From: SAR324 cluster bacterium REDSEA-S27_B3
Lineage (GTDB): Bacteria > SAR324 > NAC60-12
DNA length: 64,000 nt
Direction of reading: 5' to 3'
NCBI GenBank assembly: GCA_001627865.1
Contig: LUQO01000016.1
Location: forward strand, 62,001 to 126,000
Each line of letters begins with the position of its first letter. Within the stretch, counting starts at the first letter, position 1. A program made the position numbers and the translations under genes. Below the pieces are notes generated by a model, which saw only the letters and a list, made by a program, of their open reading frames with translations, was not told the DNA's origin and did not search any database. Shown in pieces: positions 35,930 to 44,189 of the stretch.

Positions 35930-36622
35930 TTAATTCCTTGATTCATCAGAAACAATCTTGCCGTCTGAAAGAGTAACTAATCTTTTGGCACGTTCCATAA
36001 TGTGAGGATCATGTGTGGAAAATATAAAGGTCATGTTTAATTCATGATTGAATTGCTTCATCATGTCAAGCAGCTGTCCACCTGTTTCGGAATCAAGATT
36101 TGCGGTCGGTTCATCTGCAAGAATGATGTCCGGATGTGATACCATCGCCCGAGCAATTGCCACGCGCTGCTGCTGACCTCCGGAAAGCTCTGCAGGGAAT
36201 CTGTTTTCTTTGCCTTCTAAACCGACTTTTACAAGGAAATTCCGGACACGCTCTTTGCGCTCCGCTGCCGCCACTTTTTGCAGCAACATCACATATTCAA
36301 TATTTTCCAGCACTGTCAGTACAGGAATCAGGTTATATGCCTGAAAAACCAGTCCAATATGCTCACGGCGAAACCGGGACAGTTGACTGCCGTTCATTTG
36401 CCTGAGTGAATTCCCAGAAACCTGAACGTCACCTGAACTTAAAGTATCCAGTCCGCAGAGTATATTGAGCAATGTTGTTTTTCCTGAACCGGAAGGGCCA
36501 ACTATTGCAGCAAAGTCACCACGTTTTATTTCAAGATCAACATTTTTGAGTGCATGGATTTCGGTTTCACCCTCTCCAAAAGTCCGAGTTAGATTTTTTG
36601 CGGCAATTACAGTTTCTGTCAT
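35930..36622 (-). CDS. ABC transporter ATPase, LolD/MacB-like
   Basis: A 230-residue nucleotide-binding subunit. Walker A G-P-S-G-S-G-K-T-T at 42-50, Q-loop V-F-Q-A-Y-N-L-I-P near 92-100, signature L-S-G-G-Q-Q-Q-R near 145-152, Walker B I-I-L-A-D-E-P near 165-171, D-loop T-A-N-L-D, and switch His in S-T-H-D. This is the LolD/FtsE-type pattern used with FtsX-type permeases, not import. It lies 14 bp downstream of the second permease gene. It powers movement of an envelope substrate (lipoprotein or lipid is the guess) from the inner membrane. Confidence 0.92.
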   Translation of the reverse strand: MTETVIAAKNLTRTFGEGETEIHALKNVDLEIKRGDFAAIVGPSGSGKTTLLNILCGLDTLSSGDVQVSGNSLRQMNGSQLSRFRREHIGLVFQAYNLIPVLTVLENIEYVMLLQKVAAAERKERVRNFLVKVGLEGKENRFPAELSGGQQQRVAIARAMVSHPDIILADEPTANLDSETGGQLLDMMKQFNHELNMTFIFSTHDPHIMERAKRLVTLSDGKIVSDESRN

Positions 36623-36636
36623 GTGGTAAGTGCTTG

Positions 36637-37860
36637 TTATAGTTTACGTTTCCTAAGGGCTTCTATCGGCAGCATATTCCAGAGTTTGAAGGCAGGATAA
36701 ACTGATGCAATTATGGTAAATCCAATACTTAAAAAAGGATAGAGTGCCAGCCTGCTCCATTCAAGTTCAGGATAAATTTTCTCCTGAATTGTGATTCCTG
36801 AAATTTCTATGCCGATGTAGTCAATTCCGTAATGCGCGAACAAAGCAGTGCCGGCAACAGAAAGTGCCAGTCCCACAACCACACTGAATAATCCCAGGCA
36901 AATTGCTTCATATACAATTAACCGTGCTGTCTGCCAGGGTGTTGTACCGATTGACTTGATTACACCAAACTCAAACAACCTTTCGTAAAGCCCCATCAGC
37001 AAAGTATTTGTGATTCCAAGTGAAATAATCAGAAACAGTATTATTCCCAGAATAGCCATGGAAATATCAGTCATTTGCGTCATCATGTAAAGTGAGGGCA
37101 TCAGCTCAGTCCAAAGCATGACTTCGTTTCCGGAAGACTGATACTGCCCGCTTAGCGGAAGAACGGGTACTCCGTCATGTGTCAATTGTGAAAAACGCAT
37201 TGCGATCTGATGTACCTTGCCTTCAAGCTTAAGAATTTGTTGCAGTGTTTGGCGGGGAACCAACACCATCGACGAATCCATCTGACCTTCACCGGTTTTG
37301 AAGATTCCGCTCAAGCGAAAAAGCTCCTGTGCCATTTCACCTGATTCAGCATCAACTGCAGTAAGCACAAGACGGTCTCCGGGACGCAGCTCCAGCTTTT
37401 CTGATAATTTCCAGCCAAGAATCAAATTCTGTCCGGATACAAAATTTAGATAATCCCCGTCGACTATTGCCTCATCAAATTTGGAAAGAAACTGTTCCTG
37501 CTGTGGATCAACACCCAGCGACAAAACAGGTTCGACGCCTCCTGAAGAGGAAAGCATAGCATGAGTAATCACACGCAGACTGCGTGCTGCAAGGTGCGGA
37601 TGTGAGTCCAGATTAGCAAGGGCCTGATCCAAATCATTTAAAGTGAGTTTCACATCCTGTTCATCCCTAAAACCTTTGGCGTGCATCTGGGCGTGTCCCA
37701 GCATTGAGTTCGTGGCATTTTTCACCATGTTTGTGTTCATGCCTACAAACATGGTATCAGTGAAGACCATTGCCAACAGGCCTATTGCTATCACCAGCGA
37801 AGTCAGTGCTGTGCGTGTCCGGTTTCTCCACAGATTTCGCCAGGCAAGTTTCCAGAGCAT
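36637..37860 (-). CDS. FtsX/LolC-type ABC permease, second of pair
   Basis: A 407-residue protein with one N-terminal helix (W-R-N-L-W-R-N-R-T-R-T, the standard MacB/LolE lead-in), a large periplasmic domain (about 45-270), and three C-terminal helices with F-E-F-G-V-I-K-S-I-G-T-T near 300-311. Four helices plus a big periplasmic domain are diagnostic for the MacB/LolCE class. It starts one base after the preceding permease stop and is followed by the ATPase gene. The companion permease has the same length (407), so the pair would form a heterodimer. Confidence 0.88.
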   Translation of the reverse strand: MLWKLAWRNLWRNRTRTALTSLVIAIGLLAMVFTDTMFVGMNTNMVKNATNSMLGHAQMHAKGFRDEQDVKLTLNDLDQALANLDSHPHLAARSLRVITHAMLSSSGGVEPVLSLGVDPQQEQFLSKFDEAIVDGDYLNFVSGQNLILGWKLSEKLELRPGDRLVLTAVDAESGEMAQELFRLSGIFKTGEGQMDSSMVLVPRQTLQQILKLEGKVHQIAMRFSQLTHDGVPVLPLSGQYQSSGNEVMLWTELMPSLYMMTQMTDISMAILGIILFLIISLGITNTLLMGLYERLFEFGVIKSIGTTPWQTARLIVYEAICLGLFSVVVGLALSVAGTALFAHYGIDYIGIEISGITIQEKIYPELEWSRLALYPFLSIGFTIIASVYPAFKLWNMLPIEALRKRKL

Positions 37861-37861
37861 G

Positions 37862-39085
37862 CTAATTATCCCTCATTGCCTCAACAGGAACGGCCATTGC
37901 GGATTTTATTGCAGGAAAAAACGCAACCAGCACAGCTACTCCAATCACGAAAACCGCCGGAACAAATAAAACAAACAAAGATACCTCACTGATAATATCA
38001 CTAAATATAACACCTCCATATTCCATCGGCGGTTCGATCGCAATTCCATTTTCAGCAAAATACAGGTTGAGTCCGGATGAAAAGAAAAGTCCGGTGAAAA
38101 CACTGAGGCCGCTTAACAAAGCCATTTCAGCAATCATTGAGCGAAAAATGAAAATCGGAGACGTGCCCAGAGCCAGAAGGAGACCAAATTCATGTCGGCG
38201 CTCATAGGCATTCATCAAAACAGTGATTAAAACAACTAAACCCACTATCAGCATGATCACTGCCTGGGTGATCCAGTTTCCCTGTTGATCTGCAGTCATG
38301 GCTTTATAAAACTGCTCTTCCACAACCTGCCAGGGCTGCACATCCAGATGATCATAGTTCACTCTGTTTTGAAGTAATTCAGCTTGTGCACGTGCAGCTT
38401 TATAATTTGCCAGACGAATCGAGACTTCATGAATGCGATTCCCCAGTGACAAGAATTCCTGTGCGTCTGCCAAAGTCATGTATATTTTACTAGCATCCGA
38501 ATCTTCAGAATCTTTTCCTGCAATACCGACAATTGTGAACAAATCATTTGCAATCGAACCGTCCGCCCCCTGTCCGATAAAAATCACTTCATCGCCTGTA
38601 TTTACCTGCAGAATTTTTTGCAGATGTGTCCCCATTATAATTGGATTAACCACTTTATCCGCGTCACTCAGATAAACCCCGTCGCTTACTTTTTCTCGCA
38701 TGGTGGTCACCTGTTCTTCCTTTTCAGGATCAATTGCAATAAGACGAGCGATTGTTGATTTGTTTTCTTTGAAGACCAGTGCTGCAGAAAACACACGGGG
38801 TGTCCATGCCACAATTCCACTGTGTTTTTCAAGCATATTTTCTGATTCAGCAGTAAGCTCAAAATTGCGAAAAAGCGAGGGGCTCTCCAGATAACCCTGC
38901 CTGTGAATCTGGACATGACCTGATTGTGTGTCGGTCAGCATGCGTATTAAGTTCCCGTAGCTGCCGTCACTGAACCCCAGCGAAATAGAAAAAAGTATGT
39001 AGCATCCCATCATGCTAAGCCCGCAAAGCACAGACCTGCTTTTATGCCGCAGTATATTCCGGAAGGCAATTCTCAGTGTCAGCAT
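37862..39085 (-). CDS. FtsX/LolE-type ABC permease, first of pair
   Basis: A 407-residue permease, paralogous to its downstream neighbour. N-terminal F-R-N-I-L-R-H-K-S-R-S motif and first helix, periplasmic domain (about 45-275) including V-F-I-G-Q-G-A-D-G-S-I-A-N-D, then three helices with Y-E-R-R-H-E-F-G-L-L-L-A-L-G-T-S near 296-311, the cytoplasmic coupling segment typical of the family. Its start is 25 bp after the LolA-like gene. It is unlike a drug exporter MacB since the ATPase is separate. Confidence 0.88.
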   Translation of the reverse strand: MLTLRIAFRNILRHKSRSVLCGLSMMGCYILFSISLGFSDGSYGNLIRMLTDTQSGHVQIHRQGYLESPSLFRNFELTAESENMLEKHSGIVAWTPRVFSAALVFKENKSTIARLIAIDPEKEEQVTTMREKVSDGVYLSDADKVVNPIIMGTHLQKILQVNTGDEVIFIGQGADGSIANDLFTIVGIAGKDSEDSDASKIYMTLADAQEFLSLGNRIHEVSIRLANYKAARAQAELLQNRVNYDHLDVQPWQVVEEQFYKAMTADQQGNWITQAVIMLIVGLVVLITVLMNAYERRHEFGLLLALGTSPIFIFRSMIAEMALLSGLSVFTGLFFSSGLNLYFAENGIAIEPPMEYGGVIFSDIISEVSLFVLFVPAVFVIGVAVLVAFFPAIKSAMAVPVEAMRDN

Positions 39086-39110
39086 GTTAGTGAAATCAAA
39101 ATAACAATAG

Positions 39111-39860
39111 TTATTTGCGTCGTAATTGACTGAATGAAAAGAAATTTTTTGAATATGTTGGATTAAAATGGATTGATTTGTATCGAATCTGGGTTTTGCT
39201 TTTTTTGCTGAGTGTACTCATTTCCATCACTGTAGGGATCATTTTACCTCCCATCTGCTGAAATTCCCTGAATTCCAGCACACGTTTTTTTTCTCCCCGC
39301 TCGTTATAATATACTTGTTTGAGAGGCATATAATCATGGCGTCGAATACTGAGTGAAATTTTCCCCCAGACTGTAACCGCGTGTTTTTTGGGTGTAAGTA
39401 CGATGAAATATAATTCATCCTCCGCCGTGGGATGTGTTTGCAGTTTGGAGTCAAAATCGTCTGAAAGCGTGTTTTCCTTGACTAAATCATCGTTAGTGAA
39501 ATCAGAACCCATCCAGGAACTCATCATCATCGAAGGTGGGACTTTGAGAACCTTGTTAATTTTCGGAAAGTAATTCCACATCTGGTTACCAAGCTTAAGG
39601 GTTTTGATGCCTTTGTCTTTACGTGGGGAGAGGATCCTGATCAGTGTGTCTTCCATTCCACGCGACCATACTTCCATTTCAGTTGTACGTTCCCAGTTTC
39701 CTGTAATAATTTTCATTTCCATGATGGCATGACTTGAATCACTGCGGTAAAGCCGATCTGCCTTATTCAGCAGTTCCTCAACTGATATTTTGGCTAAGGT
39801 AAAATTTGAAAAGCAAATTACTAAGAAAGCTAAACAGATGATCTGTTTCATGATGTTCAT
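39111..39860 (-). CDS. LolA-like outer-membrane lipoprotein-sorting protein
   Basis: A 249-residue periplasmic protein. Signal peptide with cleavage near F-T-L-A-K. The mature part shows the LolA-like half-barrel pattern: A-D-R-L-Y-R-S-D near 34, M-E-M-K-I-I-T-G, T-E-M-E-V-W-S-R, R-I-L-S-P-R-K-D-K-G, M-W-N-Y-F-P-K-I-N-K-V-L-K-V, S-S-W-M-G-S-D-F-T-N-D-D and Q-V-Y-Y-N-E-R-G near 185. It would carry a lipidated or hydrophobic cargo across the periplasm. It heads the five-gene operon, making it the likely partner of the adjacent LolCDE-like transporter. It is not the canonical LolA, which I would expect to be shorter. Confidence 0.83.
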   Translation of the reverse strand: MNIMKQIICLAFLVICFSNFTLAKISVEELLNKADRLYRSDSSHAIMEMKIITGNWERTTEMEVWSRGMEDTLIRILSPRKDKGIKTLKLGNQMWNYFPKINKVLKVPPSMMMSSWMGSDFTNDDLVKENTLSDDFDSKLQTHPTAEDELYFIVLTPKKHAVTVWGKISLSIRRHDYMPLKQVYYNERGEKKRVLEFREFQQMGGKMIPTVMEMSTLSKKSKTQIRYKSIHFNPTYSKNFFSFSQLRRK

Positions 39861-39958
39861 TCAGGGAATGATTGCATAAGTTTAATCAAGGAATTTGTAG
39901 TGTAAGGATATATGATCAAGTCAGCAAAGGTGAGCATTATTAGATGTTGCTGCTAACT

Positions 39959-41098
39959 TCAGTTACTTAGAGCCTCTTCAATTTCCTGCAGGACCTCCGG
40001 ATTATTTTCAGTTTTTTTTGCCTCTTCCAATTCAGTTCTGGCCCACACATCATCTATACGTCCCAGGGCCCATGCCGAATGACTGCGTACCAGCGGTTCT
40101 GTATCATGAAGCCCAAGGCTTAATGCTGGAATAGCGTCCTTATGTCCCCAGTTTCCCAGGGCAACAGCTACGTTACGTAGCAGCCCCTGACGTTTTGTCC
40201 GTTTTACAGGACTTCCCCGGAATCTTTGGCTGAATGCTGTTTGATTCAGTTTCATCAACTCAGTCAATTCCGGAGCATCATTTTCCGGTCGAGGCTTCAG
40301 TCCCGGCTCAGAAGATTCCGGAGCATCCTTATTCCATGGACAGACATCCTGACAGATGTCACAGCCAAAGATCAGGTTGTCCATTTTCGGACGCAGTTCA
40401 ACAGGAATTGCTCCCTTGTGTTCAATTGTCAGATAGGAAATACAAAGCCGGGCGTCAAGCGTACGGTCAGCTATTATGGCCTCAGTAGGACAGGCTTCAA
40501 TACAGCTGGTACAGCTTCCGCAGTCAACACGTGTGAATGGAGTGTCTGCTTGCAATTGCACGTCAACCAGCAGTTCAGACAGAAAAAACCATGAACCTTT
40601 TTCCACATTGATCAAATTGGAATGTTTGCCAAACCAGCCAATTCCGGCACGCTGCGCAATTTCTCGTTCCAGAACCGGCCCGGAATCAACAAAGCTTCGA
40701 GTGTGTTTTCCTGCAGATAATTCATTGCAGAGATAGTTTTCCAGAGCTTTCAGTTTGTAACGGATTATATCGTGATAATCATCACCCCAGGCATAACGGC
40801 TGATGTTTCCTCTGGAAGGGTCTCGATTGTTTGCGGGAGGCTCGCCGGTATTGTAGTTAAAACCCAGCGCGACCAGTGACATTGTTTCAGGAAGCAAGTT
40901 GCGCGGGTCTTCCTTTAGCTCTGAGTGGCGCTCAAGATAATCCATTGTGCCGGCATAACCTTTATGCAGCCATGCTTTATAAATGTCAATGGTTTCACTG
41001 CGTGAAGCCGAAATTACGCCAAACAGATCAAATCCGATTTCAGTGGATTTTTCACGTAGAAGTTGTGTGAGAGTGGAAGGACTCATTCCATTTATCAA
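39959..41098 (-). CDS. queG: Epoxyqueuosine reductase
   Basis: A 379-residue cobalamin and Fe-S enzyme of the last step of tRNA queuosine synthesis. Seen: an N-terminal domain with G-F-N-Y-N-T-G near 80 and S-R-Y-A-W-G-D-D-Y-H near 98-108 (cobalamin-site region), D-S-G-P-V-L-E-R near 143-150, two ferredoxin motifs C-G-S-C-T-S-C-I-E-A-C-P near 197-208 and C-D-I-C-Q-D-V-C-P-W-N near 246-256, and a HEAT-like C-terminal part typical of QueG. It overlaps the preceding aminotransferase stop as ATGA. Confidence 0.95.
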   Translation of the reverse strand: MINGMSPSTLTQLLREKSTEIGFDLFGVISASRSETIDIYKAWLHKGYAGTMDYLERHSELKEDPRNLLPETMSLVALGFNYNTGEPPANNRDPSRGNISRYAWGDDYHDIIRYKLKALENYLCNELSAGKHTRSFVDSGPVLEREIAQRAGIGWFGKHSNLINVEKGSWFFLSELLVDVQLQADTPFTRVDCGSCTSCIEACPTEAIIADRTLDARLCISYLTIEHKGAIPVELRPKMDNLIFGCDICQDVCPWNKDAPESSEPGLKPRPENDAPELTELMKLNQTAFSQRFRGSPVKRTKRQGLLRNVAVALGNWGHKDAIPALSLGLHDTEPLVRSHSAWALGRIDDVWARTELEEAKKTENNPEVLQEIEEALSN

Positions 41099-42230
41099 TC
41101 CACCAGGTTCTCCGGATCAATAACCAGGTTACGCTCCAGCTCAGCCATTCCCAGACTTACATCCAGGTCAACGCCTTGTTGTCGGCAGCTCATGCCAAGT
41201 GCATAGAGAACCTTGAAAAGATTCTGTGATCGGCACTGTTCACCCATTTGACCGATGCGCATGATATCCAGACCAAAAGCTCCGGAGATTTCCACATGAA
41301 ATCGTGTGGACATGGTTTTCCTGATTTTGGCGTTGTCAGTGTCTAAAGGTGTTTGGATTGCCACTACCGAGTTGAGACGATCTCTGATAGGCACAAACAG
41401 CTGCAGCCCCATCGTTTCTATTCCAGCCTGCAAAGCAATAGAACTGGTTCTGTGACGTTCAAAACGTACAGGCAGAGTTTCTTCACAAATTTGTCTCAGT
41501 GCTTCATGGATGGCCAGAATTCCTGGCACCGGAGCAGTGTAGTGATATTGTTGTGAACCCCAGAATGTCTGCGCCCGCAAAGCATCCAGACACCAGTGCG
41601 GTTGGCGTGCTTTTCTGGATTTTATCGTGTTCCAGGCTTCTTCTGAAAAAGCAATCAGAGAAACTCCGGGAATGGATGACAGCCCTTTCTGCCCTCCGGC
41701 AATGGTCACATCAATTCCCCATTCATCCATCTGCAGAGGCATGGTAGTCAATGTGCAGACTGCGTCCACAACCACAAGAGCGCCATGATCTTTTGCCAGC
41801 TGAGCGACTTCCGGGAGGCATTTCATTTCTACCCCGCGGGACGTTTCACCCTGTGCCAAAGTGAGTACGTCAAAACGTTTTTTTGAAAACGCTTGGCCAT
41901 TTCAGCCATGCGACCGCTGAACGTTCCCATTGACAATGCTAAAACGCTGCGTCCCGGCCAGAGAATGTTAGTGATTGCCATTTCCATTGCGGCTGATGCC
42001 GGGCCGGAGACTCCTATTATTTTATCGGAAACAGTTTGAAAAGCATAGCGTCCCATCTTCTTGACATTGCTTACAACCGCGTCCATGGTTTCACCTAGAT
42101 GATTGATCACCACTCCGTTTGCCCTGGACACTGCGTTCGAAATGGGTACAGGTCCGGCGCCCATCAGGAGCAGGGGTTCTGAAGGAAGGATGCTGTCCAA
42201 ATGCTGTGTTTCCGGTGGAGAATAGGGCAT
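41095..42230 (-). pseudogene. Class V aminotransferase (serine-glyoxylate type), frame-broken
   Basis: The N-terminal part (to about 41880) has G-A-G-P-V-P-I-S, N-H-L-G-E and G-V-S-G-P-A-S-A-A-M-E. The C-terminal part in another frame has L-T-L-A-Q-G-E-T-S-R-G-V, V-D-A-V-C-T-L and the PLP lysine in A-G-G-Q-K-G-L. Homologs have about 25-30 extra residues between A-E-M-A-K-R-F and the second segment. Near-repeats AAGCGTTTTCA and AAACGTTTTGA (minus strand, 41894-41884 and 41880-41870) flank the junction, suggesting a deletion with frameshift. The class fits serine-glyoxylate or alanine-glyoxylate aminotransferase. Confidence 0.78.
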
Positions 42231-42530
42231 CTTAGATTTTGAGCTGCAGTGGTAAGTAAATAATCAAATTTATGAAAAAATATTTAATTATTTTTTAAAA
42301 ATTGTAACTCAGCATAGAAGAGTCATACTGTCTCTATATTGAGAACATAAAACAATTATGATTCGTTAAAATGCTTATGCAAAAGCTGTCCCTCTAGTAA
42401 GAACAGAACTGTATGAATACACAATTTAATTATTACAAAATGAATGTTTATACCTTTTGACTTTAGGCAATGTCAGGTGTTTTACTGAATTACTGCGAAT
42501 TAAAGGAAGTGGGGAGTTTCTGGCTGTATT

Positions 42531-42843
42531 TTACACTTCTCTTTCACCCAAATCCCCATAGCGCTGATTATCCACGAAAAAGCTCTGCTCCATTAAGTAG
42601 TGCAGCATTTCTATCCAGCTTTCTGCCATGGACACATGCAAGAGGACGTGTTTATTGAGCTTTTACCTGATCATGGTAGATTATTATCGGCAACCAGTTT
42701 GATTGGGTTAAGAGCAAACGTTCTAAGTATTCTGGTCTGGAAGTAAATCCCAATTCTGTGCTTTAACAATTTCCTTACATCTTCCATCGAATCAGCCTGC
42801 AATTCCAAAAGCAGTACTGCCACATTTGATTTCTGCAATATCC
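42531..42843 (-). pseudogene. Decayed duplicate of the putA 3' end
   Basis: Reading the minus strand, 42662-42531 translates as K-L-N-K-H, then I-E-M-L-H-Y-L-M-E-Q-S and R-Y-G-D-L-G-E-R-E-V before a TAA. The intact PutA at 46732 ends K-L-G-K-H, I-E-M-L-R-Y-L-R-E-Q-S and R-Y-G-N-L-G-D-R-E-V. DNA similarity continues, with stops and a frame change, to about 42843 (V/I-K-x-x-x-D/E-N-N/D-L and a leading C-A-A-T-T-C-C patch on the + strand). Only about 310 bp of the gene is left. A + strand 62-codon frame over it is spurious. Confidence 0.72.
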
Positions 42844-43051
42844 ATTAAAAGATACTCTGTAAGAAATTCTCATTATGTTCCACTAAACAATGTATGACTG
42901 TTTTTTTCAGTTGACTATTTTTTAATGTAATATTGCTTAGTCATATAATGTTACATTTTCAGAAATTGTTGAGATAAACAATAATTCAGCATTAGATTTG
43001 AAAAACCGGTTTAACTGCAGCAATTGTCCACGTTATTTGTAAGGTAACGCC
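42844..43051. other. AT-rich intergenic region upstream of the FecR cassette
   Basis: Together with 42231-42530 on the other side of the putA remnant, this forms an 820-bp gap. I see long A/T runs but no gene; the promoter for the + strand cassette must lie near 42950-43040 but I cannot place boxes confidently. Confidence 0.35.
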
Positions 43052-44131
43052 ATGAAGAAACTGATCTTATGTTTTGTATTTTTACTTTTGTCAGCCAGCG
43101 GGTATGGACTGACAAAATATGGAAGTGTCACAGTAAATAAAGGAGATTTAACCATTTTGAGAGATGGTAAACGGTTATCATTCTCTGCAGGAGAGAAGTC
43201 GATCAAGGTGATGAAAAAAGATGTTTTAAGAGCTGGAAAAAATTCTCTGATAACACTGAATACTGTACAGCAAACCAGTGTCGAGCTTGGCAGTCATGCT
43301 ATTTTTCAGGTTCGCCCTTTTAAAATTGGAAATAAAACAGGCTACTTGAGAATGCTCTTTGGCAAAGCCCGATTCCAAACCACAGGTTTTACCAAAGAAA
43401 ATAGTAGAAGATTTCGTCTAAGAACTGCAACTGCAGTGATTGGAGTAAAAGGAACAGAGTGGATCCAGCAAACAAACTCAAATGGTGTTACAGACACAGA
43501 AGTTCTTGAAGGAATCGTTGGCATAAGTACTGAGACAGGTCTTGAGATCGATGTGAACATTGGTCGTCGTGCGGTTGCACTTTCCAACAGGAAAATCTCA
43601 AAGCCGATTAAAGTCAAAAAAGTCTCTATCCCGCCTGACAGTGATGATGCAATAAAAGCAGAACAGCAAGAGAAAGATGAAGCGGTAAGCAAAAGACTTG
43701 AGGCCGTTTCTCCTACTTCCTCTGAATCTGTAAAAATTGATTCCCAGGATTCTTATGTAGAACAAGAAGTTTTGAGTATTGAGGACTTTAAGGAGGCAGA
43801 AAGAGAAACTGTAAGTATAAATGAGGACATTGCAGAACAAGACGAAAAAGATCAGAGTAAAGAAGAAAAAAAGGGAGAATCAGAGGAAAAAGAGACAACT
43901 GAAAAAGATGAAATCTTTGAGGAAGATATTAAGGAGTCTGAAGGAGGTGCGGATCTCTTGAAGCTGGAAGCTGATTTTGACCTCTCAGAAGTGGAAACAG
44001 AAATTAATACAGAAGAAATAATTGATGACATTATTAACAATGTTGAGCAGGAAGTTGAAGAAACAATCGAAGATGCAGTTGTAGAGGGGGGTGTGAAACA
44101 AATCAGATTGTCTGTTGATTTTGAAAAGTAA
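43052..44131 (+). CDS. FecR-domain protein with long acidic C-terminal tail
   Basis: A 359-residue exported protein. Signal peptide (M-K-K-L-I-L-C-F through S-G-Y-G) precedes a FecR domain (about 25-190): G-S-V-T-V-N-K-G-D-L near 24-33, T-A-T-A-V-I-G-V-K-G-T-E-W near 129-141 and V-L-E-G-I-V-G-I near 152. Residues from about 205 to 345 are very rich in Glu, Asp, Ser and Lys with heptad-like hydrophobics (E-E-I-I-D-D-I-I-N-N-V), suggesting a flexible or coiled tail. AAGGT lies seven bases before the ATG. Function unknown. It is followed by an outer-membrane barrel and a lipoprotein, all on the same strand. Confidence 0.75.
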   Translation: MKKLILCFVFLLLSASGYGLTKYGSVTVNKGDLTILRDGKRLSFSAGEKSIKVMKKDVLRAGKNSLITLNTVQQTSVELGSHAIFQVRPFKIGNKTGYLRMLFGKARFQTTGFTKENSRRFRLRTATAVIGVKGTEWIQQTNSNGVTDTEVLEGIVGISTETGLEIDVNIGRRAVALSNRKISKPIKVKKVSIPPDSDDAIKAEQQEKDEAVSKRLEAVSPTSSESVKIDSQDSYVEQEVLSIEDFKEAERETVSINEDIAEQDEKDQSKEEKKGESEEKETTEKDEIFEEDIKESEGGADLLKLEADFDLSEVETEINTEEIIDDIINNVEQEVEETIEDAVVEGGVKQIRLSVDFEK

Positions 44132-44189
44132 TTTGACAAATTATCTTAAAGAACACTCTTGGTAATAAATATTCCTTTTTAAAAACAAT

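Noticed and set aside
41095-42230. Two independent aminotransferase-like genes
   Set aside because: Each frame carries a different half of one class V enzyme and the halves are in the right order, so one broken gene is simpler.
42470-42658. 62-residue + strand frame
   Set aside because: It is antisense to the decayed putA 3' end, and its apparent protein is a reverse image of that remnant.
43852-44139. Ser-rich 95-residue frame opposite the FecR-protein tail
   Set aside because: It is the antisense of the Glu/Asp-rich tail, which forces a Ser/Phe-rich reverse frame.
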